Assembly: GCF_018417595.1 (NCBI RefSeq)
Contig: NZ_CP070982.1
Coordinates: forward strand, 3,678,001 to 3,742,000
Origin: Pseudomonas entomophila
Lineage (GTDB): Bacteria > Pseudomonadota > Gammaproteobacteria > Pseudomonadales > Pseudomonadaceae
Direction: 5' to 3'
DNA: 64,000 bases
This document shows, in pieces, positions 1-9,748 of the stretch. The translations under genes and the position numbers were made by a program. Below the pieces are notes generated by a model, which ran no database searches, was not told the origin of the DNA, and saw only the letters and a list, made by a program, of their open reading frames with translations. How positions within the stretch are numbered: the stretch's first letter is position 1; the number at the start of each line of letters is the position of its first letter.

Positions 1-133
1 GGAGCGCTTTGACAACACGGTCGTAACAGCTCTCACGAGTAAGCATCAAACTCATGATCAGTCCGATCTGGCAAAGCAAAAACGGTATCGCCATAAACAC
101 CATGGCCCATCCCGTCGACCAGAAACTGCTCAT
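1..133 (-). CDS. Partial small membrane protein, probable immunity partner of the PAAR effector
   Basis: The reading frame starts at 133 and runs off the window edge, so only about 44 residues are visible. Its ATG overlaps the stop codon of the PAAR gene in an ATGA arrangement, so the two are translationally coupled. The visible part is strongly hydrophobic, with a likely first membrane segment at residues 8-32 followed by charged residues. A membrane protein directly behind a type VI effector whose C-terminus is also membrane-like fits an immunity protein. That role is inferred from position and hydrophobicity only; no family is recognised. Confidence 0.55.
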   Translation of the reverse strand, partial: MSSFWSTGWAMVFMAIPFLLCQIGLIMSLMLTRESCYDRVVKAL

Positions 134-1539
134 TTCGATCGCCACTCATACAAAGCTTCTCCTAGCCACTCACCTCCCATACCACCACCTGTGGCACCGA
201 TGAATGAACCTGCCCCTACAAGCACTAGACCGCACGCAGCACCCCCTACGCCAGCTGTAACAGCACCTACGGCTCCACAAGAGAAGGTGGCCATCAGGGT
301 GCCTACCCGTGCACCATGAACGCCACCGGCAAGCCCGCCAGCAAAGCTGCCAGCTTCAGTGAAGCGAACCTTTCTGCATTGCTCGGTTTCCCCTGCACGA
401 CATACCTCTTGTACTTTAAGGTAGGACGATGTCGCACCTAACCCCACCGCCACATGCCCCCCATACTTCAAATACTTCGACATCTTCGCCACTTCATCCA
501 AATGCGTCGCATACCCCGGTATCGCCCCCGGCGCACCAGCCTTGGACCAGTGGTGCACCAGGCTTTTCGTGGAGATCCCCAACCCCTTGCGCAGACGTTC
601 ATGCCGGCCCAGGTCCAGGTACTTGCCAAGAAACGCGCTGTGCAACTGCGCGTTCAACTGTGCATACAACACCTTGCGCTCAGCAAAGAACTGCTGGCTG
701 TTCAAATGCCGGTGCAAGGCGAACTCCCGCTGGTGCAACCGCTCGATCCCCTTGAGCGTGTCCCCCACCTGCCCTATCCCCCGCGCCAGCATGTCCTTGC
801 CTACGCCCATGGACAGACTGGCGCCGCTGAGCACCCCGGCGACTTCACCGATGTGCTGCATCATGAAGTCGGCTTCCTCCTCGCTGAGGATCGCCAGCGA
901 CTCACGTGCGCTGCGCGCCGCGGCCATCAAATCGGCCTCTTCGCGGGTGCAGGCGAAGCTGTTGTCGGGGGCACCGAGCACGAAGAGCTCGCCGGCCTTG
1001 AAGCCTTGGTCGAAGGTGGGGTTGAGCCGGCGCACCAGCGACATGGGCAGGGTGCCCTGCACCGTGGCCAGCTGCTGCAGCACCTGCTCGCCGGCCATGC
1101 TGCGGGGCACGATGTAGAACCCGGGTTGCAGTGCGGAGGGTGCCGTAGAGACGGCGTGGGTGGCAGGCATGGGCCGCTCGACAACGCCACGCGGGACAGC
1201 CCGGGGATCGCTGGGTACCGGCGCCGACGCCCCGCGCGCCAGGCTGGGCATCTCGTCCAGCGGGGCAATCAGGCGATTGCTGCCCAGCGGGCAGCCACAG
1301 CGCACGCGCGCGCCGTCGACGACGGTAGGCACGCCGTCCTGCAGGAAGCGAGGGTCGCCGTCGATGAGTGTGCCCACCTGGCCGCAGCGTGGGCAGGGCG
1401 TGGTCGAGTCGCCTTCGAGCAACCAGCCGCTCCCGTTCACGTTGCCCGCCGCCCGTTTGCCGATGCACGTGGCGCCCGTGGTGGTGCGGTCGCCATCGAG
1501 GCCTTGCGCCTTGCCGAAGATAACGATGCGCAGATTCAT
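130..1539 (-). CDS. PAAR-domain type VI secretion effector with glycine-rich C-terminus
   Basis: 469 residues. Residues 1-90 form a PAAR domain, seen in the N-terminal G-D-x-T-T-x-G segment and the Cys-containing PCPRCGQ and RCGCPLG turns. PAAR proteins cap the VgrG spike of the type VI secretion system. Residues about 140-200 look like a LysM-type linker, with FYIVPRSMAGEQVLQQL and a later LNP. The middle is helical and charged. The last ~90 residues are a glycine- and alanine-rich membrane-like stretch, glycine-zipper in style, so a pore-forming or membrane-acting toxin is possible. No known catalytic toxin motif is seen. It overlaps by 4 bases with a downstream hydrophobic gene, the expected place for an immunity gene. 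No vgrG is in view. Confidence 0.75.
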   Translation of the reverse strand: MNLRIVIFGKAQGLDGDRTTTGATCIGKRAAGNVNGSGWLLEGDSTTPCPRCGQVGTLIDGDPRFLQDGVPTVVDGARVRCGCPLGSNRLIAPLDEMPSLARGASAPVPSDPRAVPRGVVERPMPATHAVSTAPSALQPGFYIVPRSMAGEQVLQQLATVQGTLPMSLVRRLNPTFDQGFKAGELFVLGAPDNSFACTREEADLMAAARSARESLAILSEEEADFMMQHIGEVAGVLSGASLSMGVGKDMLARGIGQVGDTLKGIERLHQREFALHRHLNSQQFFAERKVLYAQLNAQLHSAFLGKYLDLGRHERLRKGLGISTKSLVHHWSKAGAPGAIPGYATHLDEVAKMSKYLKYGGHVAVGLGATSSYLKVQEVCRAGETEQCRKVRFTEAGSFAGGLAGGVHGARVGTLMATFSCGAVGAVTAGVGGAACGLVLVGAGSFIGATGGGMGGEWLGEALYEWRSK

Positions 1540-2035
1540 CGGCGGGCACCCGATGCGCGGCCCTTGAAGCTATTCCTTGTCATGCGGCGTTTCCTTGTGC
1601 GTGGAAAACGCAGAACGCTAGCAGCTCAGCGGTGGCGCTGGGGGGGGCGGTGGCAAGTAAGGAAACCTCCTACAGTAGACTGGGATGACTCTGACTTACG
1701 CAGCCTTTTCGAGGCGTTCGCCGGAAGCCTTGCAGCGCCTAGGAGATCGAGCGCCGCCCGCGCGGCGCATCGCGGATGAATCCGCTCCTACATCGGTTGC
1801 AACGTGCCGCACCTGTCAGGCCATGGTTGCCTGCCTTGGCGCCAGCCGAAAAATCGCGTCGTACAAACAAGGCGGACAACCATGACCTATCGGGCATAGG
1901 CACGTTGCAACGAATGTAGGAGCGGATTCATCCGCGATGCGCCGCACGGGCGGCGCTCGGTCCTGAGAGCGCTGCATGACCCTCGCCTGCAACCTGGCAG
2001 CCGATACACGATCAAACACCTTCCTTGAGCAACAA
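1540..2035. other. Gene-free region holding a repeat composite
   Basis: No credible gene lies here. Short frames on both strands are read through repeats. The right half holds the REP-like arms and the 116-base element annotated separately. The left part (1540-1740) is the upstream region of the PAAR gene and shows no clear motif. Confidence 0.7.
1745..1963. repeat. Inverted pair of REP-like arms flanking a 116-base element
   Basis: Two near-identical arms of about 48 bases face each other at 1745-1792 and 1916-1963. Each joins a TAGGAGCGGATTCATCCGCG hairpin to a GC-rich GCGCCG tail. Between them, 1796-1911 begins and ends with GTTGCAAC and has longer imperfect inverted ends. The same core and the right arm recur at 31658-31857. 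It looks like a non-autonomous repeat of the REP/BIME or MITE kind. Confidence 0.75.
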
Positions 2036-2057
2036 AAAACCCGCCTAAGCGGGTTTT
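2036..2057 (-). terminator. Rho-independent terminator of the acyl-CoA dehydrogenase gene
   Basis: Perfect stem AAAACCCGC / GCGGGTTTT with a four-base loop. It lies nine bases past the dehydrogenase stop codon. Read on the minus strand it ends in a run of six T residues. Confidence 0.85.
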
Positions 2058-2065
2058 CTGCCAGG

Positions 2066-3295
<1,230 letters not shown>

Positions 3296-3354
3296 CGGGG
3301 CTACCTTCCGTCAATGAAGAACATGGGCCTGAGCCTAGAACAGCCGGCCTTCAT

Positions 3355-3420
3355 CCACCTAGTCTATTTTCTACGTGTATAAACATTCATAACCGATATA
3401 TGATCGACCGATAACTCCAA
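3355..3420. promoter_or_regulatory. AT-rich divergent promoter region with possible LysR operator
   Basis: This stretch between the dehydrogenase and LysR starts is clearly AT-rich against its GC-rich flanks. It contains CGATATATGATCG, an imperfect dyad of the T-N11-A type used by LysR regulators. The operator assignment is inference. Confidence 0.4.
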
Positions 3421-3435
3421 CAAAGAGCGGCGCCC

Positions 3436-4362
3436 ATGAACCTCAGCAAGGTCGACCTCAACCTGTTCATCGTCTTCGACGCCATCTACACCGAAGCCAA
3501 CCTGACCCGCGCCGGGCAGATCGTCGGCATCACCCAACCGGCGGTGTCCAACGCCCTGTCGCGCCTGCGCGAAACCTTCAACGACCCGCTGTTCGTGCGC
3601 ACCGCCCAGGGCATGGTGCCCACGCCCATGGCGCAGAACATCATCGGCCCGGTGCGCAGCGCGCTGACGCTGCTGCGCACCTCGGTGCAGGAGAGCCGCA
3701 TCTTCACCCCGCTGCAGGCCAGCAAGACCTTCCGCATCAGCATGACCGACCTCACCGAGGCGGTGATCCTGCCGCCGTTGTTCCAGCGCTTGCGCCGGCT
3801 GGCACCTGCACTGGTGATCGAAAGCTTTTTATGCAAGCGCCGCGAGACCACCAAGGAGCTGGCTGCCGGGCGCCTGGATTTCGCCGTGGACGCGCCGCTG
3901 AACACCGACCCGCAGGTGCGCCACGTCAAGCTCATGCAGGACCGCTACGTCTGCGCCATGCGCCCGGGCCATCCGCTGGCCGAGCACAAGCTGACCCTCG
4001 ACGCCTACCTGGGCATGACCCACATCCATATCTCCAGCCGCCGCAACGGCCTGGGCTATGTCGACCTGGCCCTGGGCAAGATGGGTGTGCAGCGCCGCGT
4101 CGCCCTGCGTTCGCAGCACTACCTGATGGCCTCGCAGGTGCTGCAGCAAACCGACATGGTGATGACCGTGCCCGAGCGCTTCGCCCGCCGCCACCAGTTG
4201 CGCCACCAGCCGCTGCCGGTGGAGGTGCCGCCCCTGGAAACCCACCTCTACTGGCACGAAAGCACTGATCAGGACCCGGCCAACCGCTGGATGCGCGAAC
4301 AGATCATCGAGTTGTGCGAACGGGTGGCGGTGCAGGACGAGCAGGCGCTGGAAAATGCCTGA
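3436..4362 (+). CDS. LysR-family transcriptional regulator, NodD-like branch
   Basis: 308 residues. The N-terminal winged helix-turn-helix is at about 6-65, with VDLNLFIVFDAIYTEANLTRAG and QPAVSNALSRLRETFNDPLFVR. The rest is the periplasmic-binding-like effector domain. The LNLFIVFDAI opening and DPLFVRTAQGM are typical of the NodD/LinR-like branch, which often responds to aromatic or fatty-acid-derived ligands. It is transcribed away from the acyl-CoA dehydrogenase across a 140-base AT-rich gap, so that gene is the likeliest target. The ligand is unknown. Confidence 0.9.
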   Translation: MNLSKVDLNLFIVFDAIYTEANLTRAGQIVGITQPAVSNALSRLRETFNDPLFVRTAQGMVPTPMAQNIIGPVRSALTLLRTSVQESRIFTPLQASKTFRISMTDLTEAVILPPLFQRLRRLAPALVIESFLCKRRETTKELAAGRLDFAVDAPLNTDPQVRHVKLMQDRYVCAMRPGHPLAEHKLTLDAYLGMTHIHISSRRNGLGYVDLALGKMGVQRRVALRSQHYLMASQVLQQTDMVMTVPERFARRHQLRHQPLPVEVPPLETHLYWHESTDQDPANRWMREQIIELCERVAVQDEQALENA

Positions 4363-4505
4363 GCATTGCATGATGGCGAACAGCCGCTAGCACACCCATG
4401 CTATCGGCCAGCGTCTGGCCCCGTGCTACCGTCGACGACGTTCTCCCTCACCTGACATCAGGCCCGGCGCCCTTCTGCCCGGGCCCTGCAAAGGACCCTG
4501 CCGAC

Positions 4506-4814
4506 ATGAAGACAACCCTCGCCACCCTCACCCTCGCCGCACTGGTCCTCACTGGCTGCGCCACCCCCAAGCAATGGGAAGCTACTGGCGGCAGCAAGAA
4601 CGATGGCCTGGTGCAGGTCTCCTACGAACAGGGCCAGTTCGAGAGCGGCCAGAGTGACGCGGCGCAGGGGCTGCAGGTTGCCACCGCGCGTTGCAAGACC
4701 TGGGGTTACCGAAACGCGGAAATCACCGGCAGCGAAAAGAGCCTCTGCCGCACCATGGGCCAGTACAACTGCCTGCAGACCACGGTCACCCAGGACTACC
4801 TCTGCAAGAAGTGA
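4506..4814 (+). CDS. YecR-like lipoprotein
   Basis: 102 residues. The ATG at 4506 is chosen over an upstream in-frame start because AAAGGA precedes it and it begins a clean lipoprotein signal ending in the lipobox LTGC (Cys at about 18). The mature part shows the YecR-like pattern: VQVSYEQGQFE, ATARCKTWGY, three further cysteines and a final YLCKK. In enteric bacteria YecR belongs to the flagellar regulon; whether that holds here cannot be seen, since no flagellar gene is near. Probably periplasmic and membrane-anchored. Confidence 0.75.
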   Translation: MKTTLATLTLAALVLTGCATPKQWEATGGSKNDGLVQVSYEQGQFESGQSDAAQGLQVATARCKTWGYRNAEITGSEKSLCRTMGQYNCLQTTVTQDYLCKK

Positions 4815-5172
4815 CCCTTTCCCCATCGCGGGGGCCGGTTGCATGGGCTCCCGCACCTTGTCCCGCGCGCATTGCCATGGTCTTTCAGTAACCCTTGCGC
4901 CGCCCTGAAACGGGCTTCTCGAATTCATGGCACAAGCAATGGAACATGGCCCTCAGGATCTGGTGATGGTCTCCAAGCAGGCGCCTTGGGAATGGTTCTG
5001 ATTCCCGGCTAAACGTAATGAAAAAATTTCCTACATAAATGGCAATATCAGAAAGATTGATCTCCAAACACCCAGGCAATGGTCAAAAAGGAAAAACATT
5101 CCTCCAAAGGCACGCGTAGGATTTCCCCCATGGCCGCCGATCGTCGGCGCCCCTGCACGGACACGCCCGATC
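4815..5172. other. Intergenic region without a gene
   Basis: 358 bases. The second half (about 4990-5100) is AT-rich and probably holds the promoter of the cysteine desulfurase gene. No gene, clear terminator or known RNA motif is seen. Confidence 0.5.
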
Positions 5173-6327
5173 ATGCCCACCGCCCCGCTGTATTTCGATT
5201 ACGCCGCCACCACCCCTGTCGACGACCGAGTCATCGAAGCCATGATGGCCTGCCTTGGCCGCGAGGCGAATTTCGGCAACCCCGCGTCCAGCGGTCATGC
5301 CCATGGCAAGGCCGCCCGCGAGGCCGTGGAGCAGGCGCGCCGCCAGGTGGCCGAACAGGTCGGCGCGCAGCCCGACGAGCTGGTCTGGACCTCCGGCGCC
5401 ACCGAGTCCAACAACCTCGCCCTCAAGGGTATCGCCCAGGGTTTCGAACACCCCGGCCACCTGGTCACCAGCCAGCTGGAGCACAAGGCGGTGCTCGACA
5501 CTGCCGCCGAACTGGAACGCCTGGGCTGGGCGGTGACCCGCCTGGCGCCGGACGCCCAAGGGCTGATCCAGCCAGCGGCCGTGCAGGCGGCGCTGCGCCC
5601 GGACACCCGCCTGGTGTCGCTGATGGCGGTGAACAATGAACTGGGCACGGTCACCGATTTCGCCAGCATCGGCGCGTTGGTGCGCGAACACGGCGCGCTG
5701 CTGCATGTGGATGCCGCCCAGGCCGTCGGCAAAGTGCTGATCGACCTTGCCCGGCAGCCGGTGGACCTGATGTCGTTCTCGGCGCACAAGGCCTATGGCC
5801 CCAAGGGCATCGGCGCCTTGTTCGTCGGCCCCCGCGCCCACCCGGTGCTGCGCGCGCAGATGCACGGCGGCGGCCATGAGCGCGGGCTGCGCTCCGGCAC
5901 CCTGGCTACCCACCAGATCGTCGGCATGGGCAGCGCCTTTGCCCTGGCCGGCCAGCCGGGTAATAGCGAGCACGCATGTATCCAGCGCTTGAGCGACAGG
6001 TTGCGCAATGGCCTGCTGGCCCTGCCTGGCGTGCGCCTCAACGGCTGCCCGACACAGCGCATCGCCCACACCCTGAACCTGTGCATCGAGGCCAAGGGGT
6101 TCAACAGCAACGCGCTGGCCGGCGAGCTGGCGCTGTCGACCACCTCGGCGTGCAACTCGGCCGCCAATAGTGCATCCCATGTGCTGCTGGCACTGGGGCT
6201 CAGCGAAGCACAGGCACGCAACAGCGTGCGACTGAGCATCGGGCGCTACACCACAGAACAGGACGTGGACAAGGCGGTCGAAGTGTTCGGCCGGGTGATT
6301 GCGGCGGGGTCGGTTGCCTTGTGGTAA
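5173..6327 (+). CDS. Stand-alone cysteine desulfurase (IscS/NifS-like)
   Basis: 384 residues, a group I PLP-dependent enzyme that takes sulfur from L-cysteine as an enzyme persulfide. It opens with YFDYAATTPVD. Lys206 in SAHKAYGPKG should bind PLP, and Cys327 in STTSACNSAAN sits at the persulfide-forming position. GATESNNLALKG and VDAAQAVGK are further family blocks. It is not beside an isc or suf cluster, unlike the housekeeping iscS, so a special sulfur-transfer role is possible. The ribosome-binding site is weak, and the start rests on the conserved N-terminus. A REP pair lies just downstream. Confidence 0.88.
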   Translation: MPTAPLYFDYAATTPVDDRVIEAMMACLGREANFGNPASSGHAHGKAAREAVEQARRQVAEQVGAQPDELVWTSGATESNNLALKGIAQGFEHPGHLVTSQLEHKAVLDTAAELERLGWAVTRLAPDAQGLIQPAAVQAALRPDTRLVSLMAVNNELGTVTDFASIGALVREHGALLHVDAAQAVGKVLIDLARQPVDLMSFSAHKAYGPKGIGALFVGPRAHPVLRAQMHGGGHERGLRSGTLATHQIVGMGSAFALAGQPGNSEHACIQRLSDRLRNGLLALPGVRLNGCPTQRIAHTLNLCIEAKGFNSNALAGELALSTTSACNSAANSASHVLLALGLSEAQARNSVRLSIGRYTTEQDVDKAVEVFGRVIAAGSVALW

Positions 6328-6357
6328 AAACGTCGCCCATTGACCTGATGCGACCTC

Positions 6358-6442
6358 TGTAGGAGCGGCTTCAGCCGCGATCACCCGCACAGCGGGTGCC
6401 AGGCACCGCGTTGCCGGCATCGCGGCTGAAGCCGCTCCTACA
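6358..6442. repeat. REP-type inverted repeat
   Basis: Arms TGTAGGAGCGGCTTCAGCCG and its complement face each other around a 45-base centre with a second GC-rich palindrome. This is the standard P. putida-group REP pair. It lies between two convergent genes. Confidence 0.9.
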
Positions 6443-6450
6443 GGAACACC

Positions 6451-6648
6451 TCAGAACCGGATTATCGGGCCCTCGATGTCATTGGGCGGCGGCACCTCGG
6501 GATAACGCGGCAGGTGTGGCGGCGGAACGTCCGGCTTCGGATACACCGGCGGCATCACCGGCATGATGGTCGCATCGGTGCCGCCGGCAACCCGTTCCAA
6601 TTCCTCTGGACCAAGCACACGCAGCGTGGGCGAGTTTTCAATCGACAT
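6451..6648 (-). CDS. Proline-rich peptide with double-glycine leader (peptide 1)
   Basis: 65 residues. The start at 6648 is chosen because AAAGGAG lies eight bases upstream; an upstream GTG overlaps that site. Residues 1-23 form a leader ending in LGPEELERVAGG, the classic motif cut by C39-peptidase ABC exporters. The predicted 42-residue product has 14 prolines, including two PPP runs and YP, KP and RYP steps, and no cysteine. It ends in PIIRF. It lies 21 bases after peptide 2 on the same strand. No exporter or modifying enzyme is adjacent. Role unknown; a secreted bacteriocin or RiPP-like peptide is inferred. Confidence 0.6.
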   Translation of the reverse strand: MSIENSPTLRVLGPEELERVAGGTDATIMPVMPPVYPKPDVPPPHLPRYPEVPPPNDIEGPIIRF

Positions 6649-6669
6649 GGGTATCACTCCTTTGCTGAG

Positions 6670-6813
6670 TCAGTAACCGGCGCGCGAACCGAACAGTTCT
6701 TCGGGCCATTCGGGAAACTGCGGTGGCGGGTCGCCCGGGCGCTGGCCGCCTCCGGCAACCGCTTCGATCTGCGCTTCATCCAGTTCCTGCAGCGCTTCTT
6801 CAACCTCGATCAT
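6670..6813 (-). CDS. Short peptide with double-glycine leader (peptide 2)
   Basis: 47 residues, starting at 6813 with AAGGAG eight bases upstream. The leader MIEVEEALQELDEAQIEAVAGG is acidic and ends with the double-glycine motif. The predicted 25-residue product, beginning GQRPGDPPPQF, has six prolines and two tryptophan/tyrosine ends but no cysteine. It is first in a two-gene unit with peptide 1. The similar leaders and proline-rich cores suggest paralogous precursors for one exporter. Product and function are inferred from the leader pattern only. Confidence 0.55.
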   Translation of the reverse strand: MIEVEEALQELDEAQIEAVAGGGQRPGDPPPQFPEWPEELFGSRAGY

Positions 6814-6889
6814 CGTGAACGCTCCTTGTTGGGAAAGCGTGTCGATTATCGGCCGGTTGCCCCGACTTGACCCTAGGGCTGGTGTACTA

Positions 6890-6987
6890 GTGTCCGGTCT
6901 CGGAAATACGTTCTCTTTTGGCGAGTGGCTTGGGTGTTCGGCCAAGACGCCGCCAAAAGTGAACAGCTTATTTCCGAGACAGGACAC
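6890..6987. mobile_element. MITE-like element, short copy
   Basis: 98 bases. It is bounded by inverted ends GTGTCCGGTCTCGGAAATA and TATTTCCGAGACAGGACAC, with inner arms CTTTTGGCG / CGCCAAAAG. A longer copy with the same ends is at 30297-30456. It codes for nothing and lies just upstream of the double-glycine peptide genes. Confidence 0.75.
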
Positions 6988-7014
6988 GAGCTGCACATTG
7001 CCACCAGTCCACCC

Positions 7015-7899
7015 TCACTGCCCGGACAGAAAACTCACCAACTGCCGCCCGTGCGAACTCAGCGCCTCCCAGCCACGGAAGCAGATGCGCAGCTCCAGGG
7101 TCGCCCAGCGCTCCTCCAGTGCCACCGGACACACCGCCAGCTCCTGCTGGGCACGTAGTGCCGCGGTTTCCGGCAACATGGCGATGCCCGCGTGCTGGGC
7201 CACCAGCTGGGCGATGGCCTCGAAGCTCGGCGCGCGCACCCGCACCTTCAGCGGCATGGCCAGGTTCATCGCCAGCTCTTCGACGAAGCGCTGCATGGCG
7301 CGCTCGGGCGGCAGGCAGACGAAGGGGTAACCCAGGGCATCGCCGAGGCGCAACTGGCCACGCCCGGCCAAGGGGTGATCGACCGGCACCAACAACACCA
7401 GGCGCTCGGTGCGAAACGGCAGCGAGACCACGCCATCGTTGACCAGGTTGCCGTCGTACACACCGATCTCGCACTCCCCGCCCAACACTACCCGGAGCAC
7501 ATCGACACTCTTGTGCTCGACCAGTTGCAGGTCGACCTCCGGATAGTCCGCCAGGAACGGCCCCAGTACCGCCGGCAGCAAGGTGCTGTTGGTCACAGTC
7601 GAGGCCGCCACATGCAGGGTGATGCGCCGTTGGCCTGCCAGTTCCCGCATCGTGTCCTGCAGTTTCTGCGCCTCCCCCAGCACACCACGTGCCGTCTCCA
7701 GCACCAGCCGCCCGGCGGGCGTGAGCTGCATGCCGTCAGCCTTGCGGATGAACAGCGTCAGGCCGCTGCGCTCCTCGAACAGGCGCAAGCGGGTGCTGGC
7801 CGCCGACACCGCCACCGGGAAGGTCGCCGCGGCCTTGCTCAGGCTGCCGCTGCTGGCGATGGCAGCGATCAGGCGCAAGTCGGTCAGGTCGAAGTGCAT
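7015..7899 (-). CDS. LysR-family transcriptional regulator
   Basis: 294 residues from the ATG at 7899, which has TTGGAG nine bases upstream. The DNA-binding domain is at residues 1-60 (FDLTDLRLIAAIASSGSLSKAA, STRLRLFEERSGLTLFIRK). The usual effector domain follows. The recognition helix reads FPVAVSAASTRL instead of the common QPAVSxxI pattern, which sets this subfamily apart. It is divergent from the EamA exporter gene, a common arrangement for LysR control of a drug or metabolite exporter. Ligand unknown. Confidence 0.88.
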   Translation of the reverse strand: MHFDLTDLRLIAAIASSGSLSKAAATFPVAVSAASTRLRLFEERSGLTLFIRKADGMQLTPAGRLVLETARGVLGEAQKLQDTMRELAGQRRITLHVAASTVTNSTLLPAVLGPFLADYPEVDLQLVEHKSVDVLRVVLGGECEIGVYDGNLVNDGVVSLPFRTERLVLLVPVDHPLAGRGQLRLGDALGYPFVCLPPERAMQRFVEELAMNLAMPLKVRVRAPSFEAIAQLVAQHAGIAMLPETAALRAQQELAVCPVALEERWATLELRICFRGWEALSSHGRQLVSFLSGQ

Positions 7900-8000
7900 G
7901 GGTTTCTCCAAATCAGAACGCCACGTTCAAGAAAAAGCGATTCTAGCGTGATGATCTTCTATTCAGAATAAGCCACGACCTGACTCGCATTGGATTCGCC

Positions 8001-8957
8001 ATGACCCGCCTGCCCGACCCGCTCCAGCGTGCCCTCGCCAACGGCAGCCTCTTTGCCGTGCTCGCGGCACTGGGTTTCAGCTTCAAGGCCATCTTCGTCA
8101 AGCTCGCCTATGCCGCCGGGCCGGTGGACGCCATCAGCCTGCTGGCCCTGCGCATGGCCCTGTCGTTGCCGTTGTTCGCCTGGCTGGTGTGGTCCAGCCG
8201 CCGCCAGGATGGCGCGCCGCTGACGCTGGGCGACGGCCTGCGCGTGGCCTTGCTCGGGCTGTTCGGCTATTACCTGGCAAGCCTGTTCGACTTCTATGGG
8301 TTGCAGTACATCAGCGCCGGCCTGGAGCGGTTGATCCTGTTCACCTACCCGACCCTGGTGCTGCTGATCCAGGCCATCGCCCAACGCGAGCGCCCCACCT
8401 TGCGCACACTGGCGGCCATGGGCCTGTGCTACCTGGGGCTGGGTATCGCTTTCGTCCACGACATCGCCAGCTCCGGAGTCGGTAGCCAGGTGATCCTCGG
8501 TTCGCTGTGGGTGTTTGCCAGCGCGGTGACCTACGCGCTGTACTACTCGGGCACCGGAGCGATGCTCAAGCGCATGGGGTCGATGCGCCTCGCCGGGTTG
8601 TGCGGCACGGCGTCGTCGCTGATGGTGCTGGCCCATTACCTGCTGGTGGCCGATGTCGCACCGCTGCTGCAACTGCCAAGTGCGGTGTGGCTGTACGCAG
8701 CCTTGATGGCGCTGTTCTCCACGGTACTGCCAATCTACTGGGTGGCCCTGGCCATCCAGCGCCTGGGGCCGACCCACACGGCGGCGGTGGGCAACCTGGG
8801 GCCGGTGCTGACGGTGCTGGCGTCGTGGGCGATCCTCAACGAGGAGATATCGCTGTACCAGGTGGCCGGGTTGGCGCTGGTGCTGTTCGGGGTGTCGCGG
8901 TTGAAGCCGGCGAAGAAGGTAGAAGCAGCCGCATCGGCCAAACAAGCCGCGGCGTAG
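8001..8957 (+). CDS. EamA-family (DMT) transporter
   Basis: 318 residues with about ten membrane segments made of two EamA repeats. The first covers roughly residues 10-150 and starts ALGFSFKAIFVKLAYA. The second covers roughly 160-295 and ends with NEEISLYQVAGLALVLFGV. Drug/metabolite transporters of this kind usually export amino acids, purines or toxic metabolites across the inner membrane. The C-terminal tail is short, cytoplasmic and alanine/lysine-rich. It is divergent from a LysR gene that is its probable regulator. Substrate unknown. Confidence 0.88.
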   Translation: MTRLPDPLQRALANGSLFAVLAALGFSFKAIFVKLAYAAGPVDAISLLALRMALSLPLFAWLVWSSRRQDGAPLTLGDGLRVALLGLFGYYLASLFDFYGLQYISAGLERLILFTYPTLVLLIQAIAQRERPTLRTLAAMGLCYLGLGIAFVHDIASSGVGSQVILGSLWVFASAVTYALYYSGTGAMLKRMGSMRLAGLCGTASSLMVLAHYLLVADVAPLLQLPSAVWLYAALMALFSTVLPIYWVALAIQRLGPTHTAAVGNLGPVLTVLASWAILNEEISLYQVAGLALVLFGVSRLKPAKKVEAAASAKQAAA

Positions 8958-9043
8958 ATGGCCCCAAGCGCACGCGCCTACAGGGAATCGCGTAAAGCTC
9001 GAGCATTGTGCAAGACAGTCACTGCCATCTAGGCGGTGGGCGC

Positions 9044-9748
9044 TCAACGGGTACCCACAATGATGCCCTGCTCGCGCAGCTGCTCCAGCAGCATCAGGCC
9101 TTTGTGCTGCACCTCTTCGTTACCCAGGGCCCGCAGGCGTTCACGCCCTGTGCCCGGCAGCCCCATCAGCAGTTGCCAGGCCATCGGCGCCACCCGGGCG
9201 AAGCGCACCTGTAACCCCGCGTCGCGATAGACCAGCAACAACGTCGGTGCCTCAGGCGGCACGAGCGGCTGGTAGTCCGACCCGATGCGTTCGACCGGCC
9301 AGCGATAGGCCAACACCCGCGCCACACACGACAGCAGCGGATCGCCTTCAAGCAGGTCCCCCAAGGGATCATGGGGCGGATCCTCGGCATCGCTCAGGTA
9401 CAACTGCGCCTCGATCCATTCGTAATGCGCCAGCTCCAACTGCCAGGGGGCGTCGAGCTCGATGCCCTGCAGGTAGTCGATGAACGCCGTGGCGACCTCG
9501 CTGAACAGCGGTGTCTGGCTGCGGTAACACGCGTAGAAGTCCTGCACCCTGGCCTGCCAGCATGGCTCGCCCAGGGTGCTGCGTAACACCGGAAAACTAC
9601 CGGCCAGCAAGCCTTCGACGGTGCCAAGGAACAGCTCGCGATAGACCGCCAGGCGTCGCGCCTCGATGCCGGGCGGCGGTGGATTGGCGGCCGGATCGCG
9701 CAAGTGCCGGGCCAGGGTGAACTGTTGCTCGCGCAGGGTATCAGCCAT
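9044..9748 (-). CDS. DUF2063 (HvfC/BufC-like) partner protein of the metal-RiPP operon
   Basis: 234 residues. The start at 9748 has GGAGGG seven bases upstream and overlaps the end of the DUF692 gene by eight bases, so translation is coupled. The N-terminal half carries the DUF2063 DNA-binding-like fold signature ([52 protein letters not shown]). Proteins of this family partner the DUF692 enzyme and bind the leader or core of the precursor peptide. The order precursor, DUF692, DUF2063 matches the HvfABC/BufABC systems. Gene names are withheld because orthology was not tested. Confidence 0.85.
   Translation of the reverse strand: MADTLREQQFTLARHLRDPAANPPPPGIEARRLAVYRELFLGTVEGLLAGSFPVLRSTLGEPCWQARVQDFYACYRSQTPLFSEVATAFIDYLQGIELDAPWQLELAHYEWIEAQLYLSDAEDPPHDPLGDLLEGDPLLSCVARVLAYRWPVERIGSDYQPLVPPEAPTLLLVYRDAGLQVRFARVAPMAWQLLMGLPGTGRERLRALGNEEVQHKGLMLLEQLREQGIIVGTR

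Noticed and set aside
6358..6442. CRISPR array suggested by repeated TGTAGGAGCGG words
   Set aside because: The words form facing palindromic pairs scattered singly through the window, with no regular repeat-spacer series, so they are REP elements.
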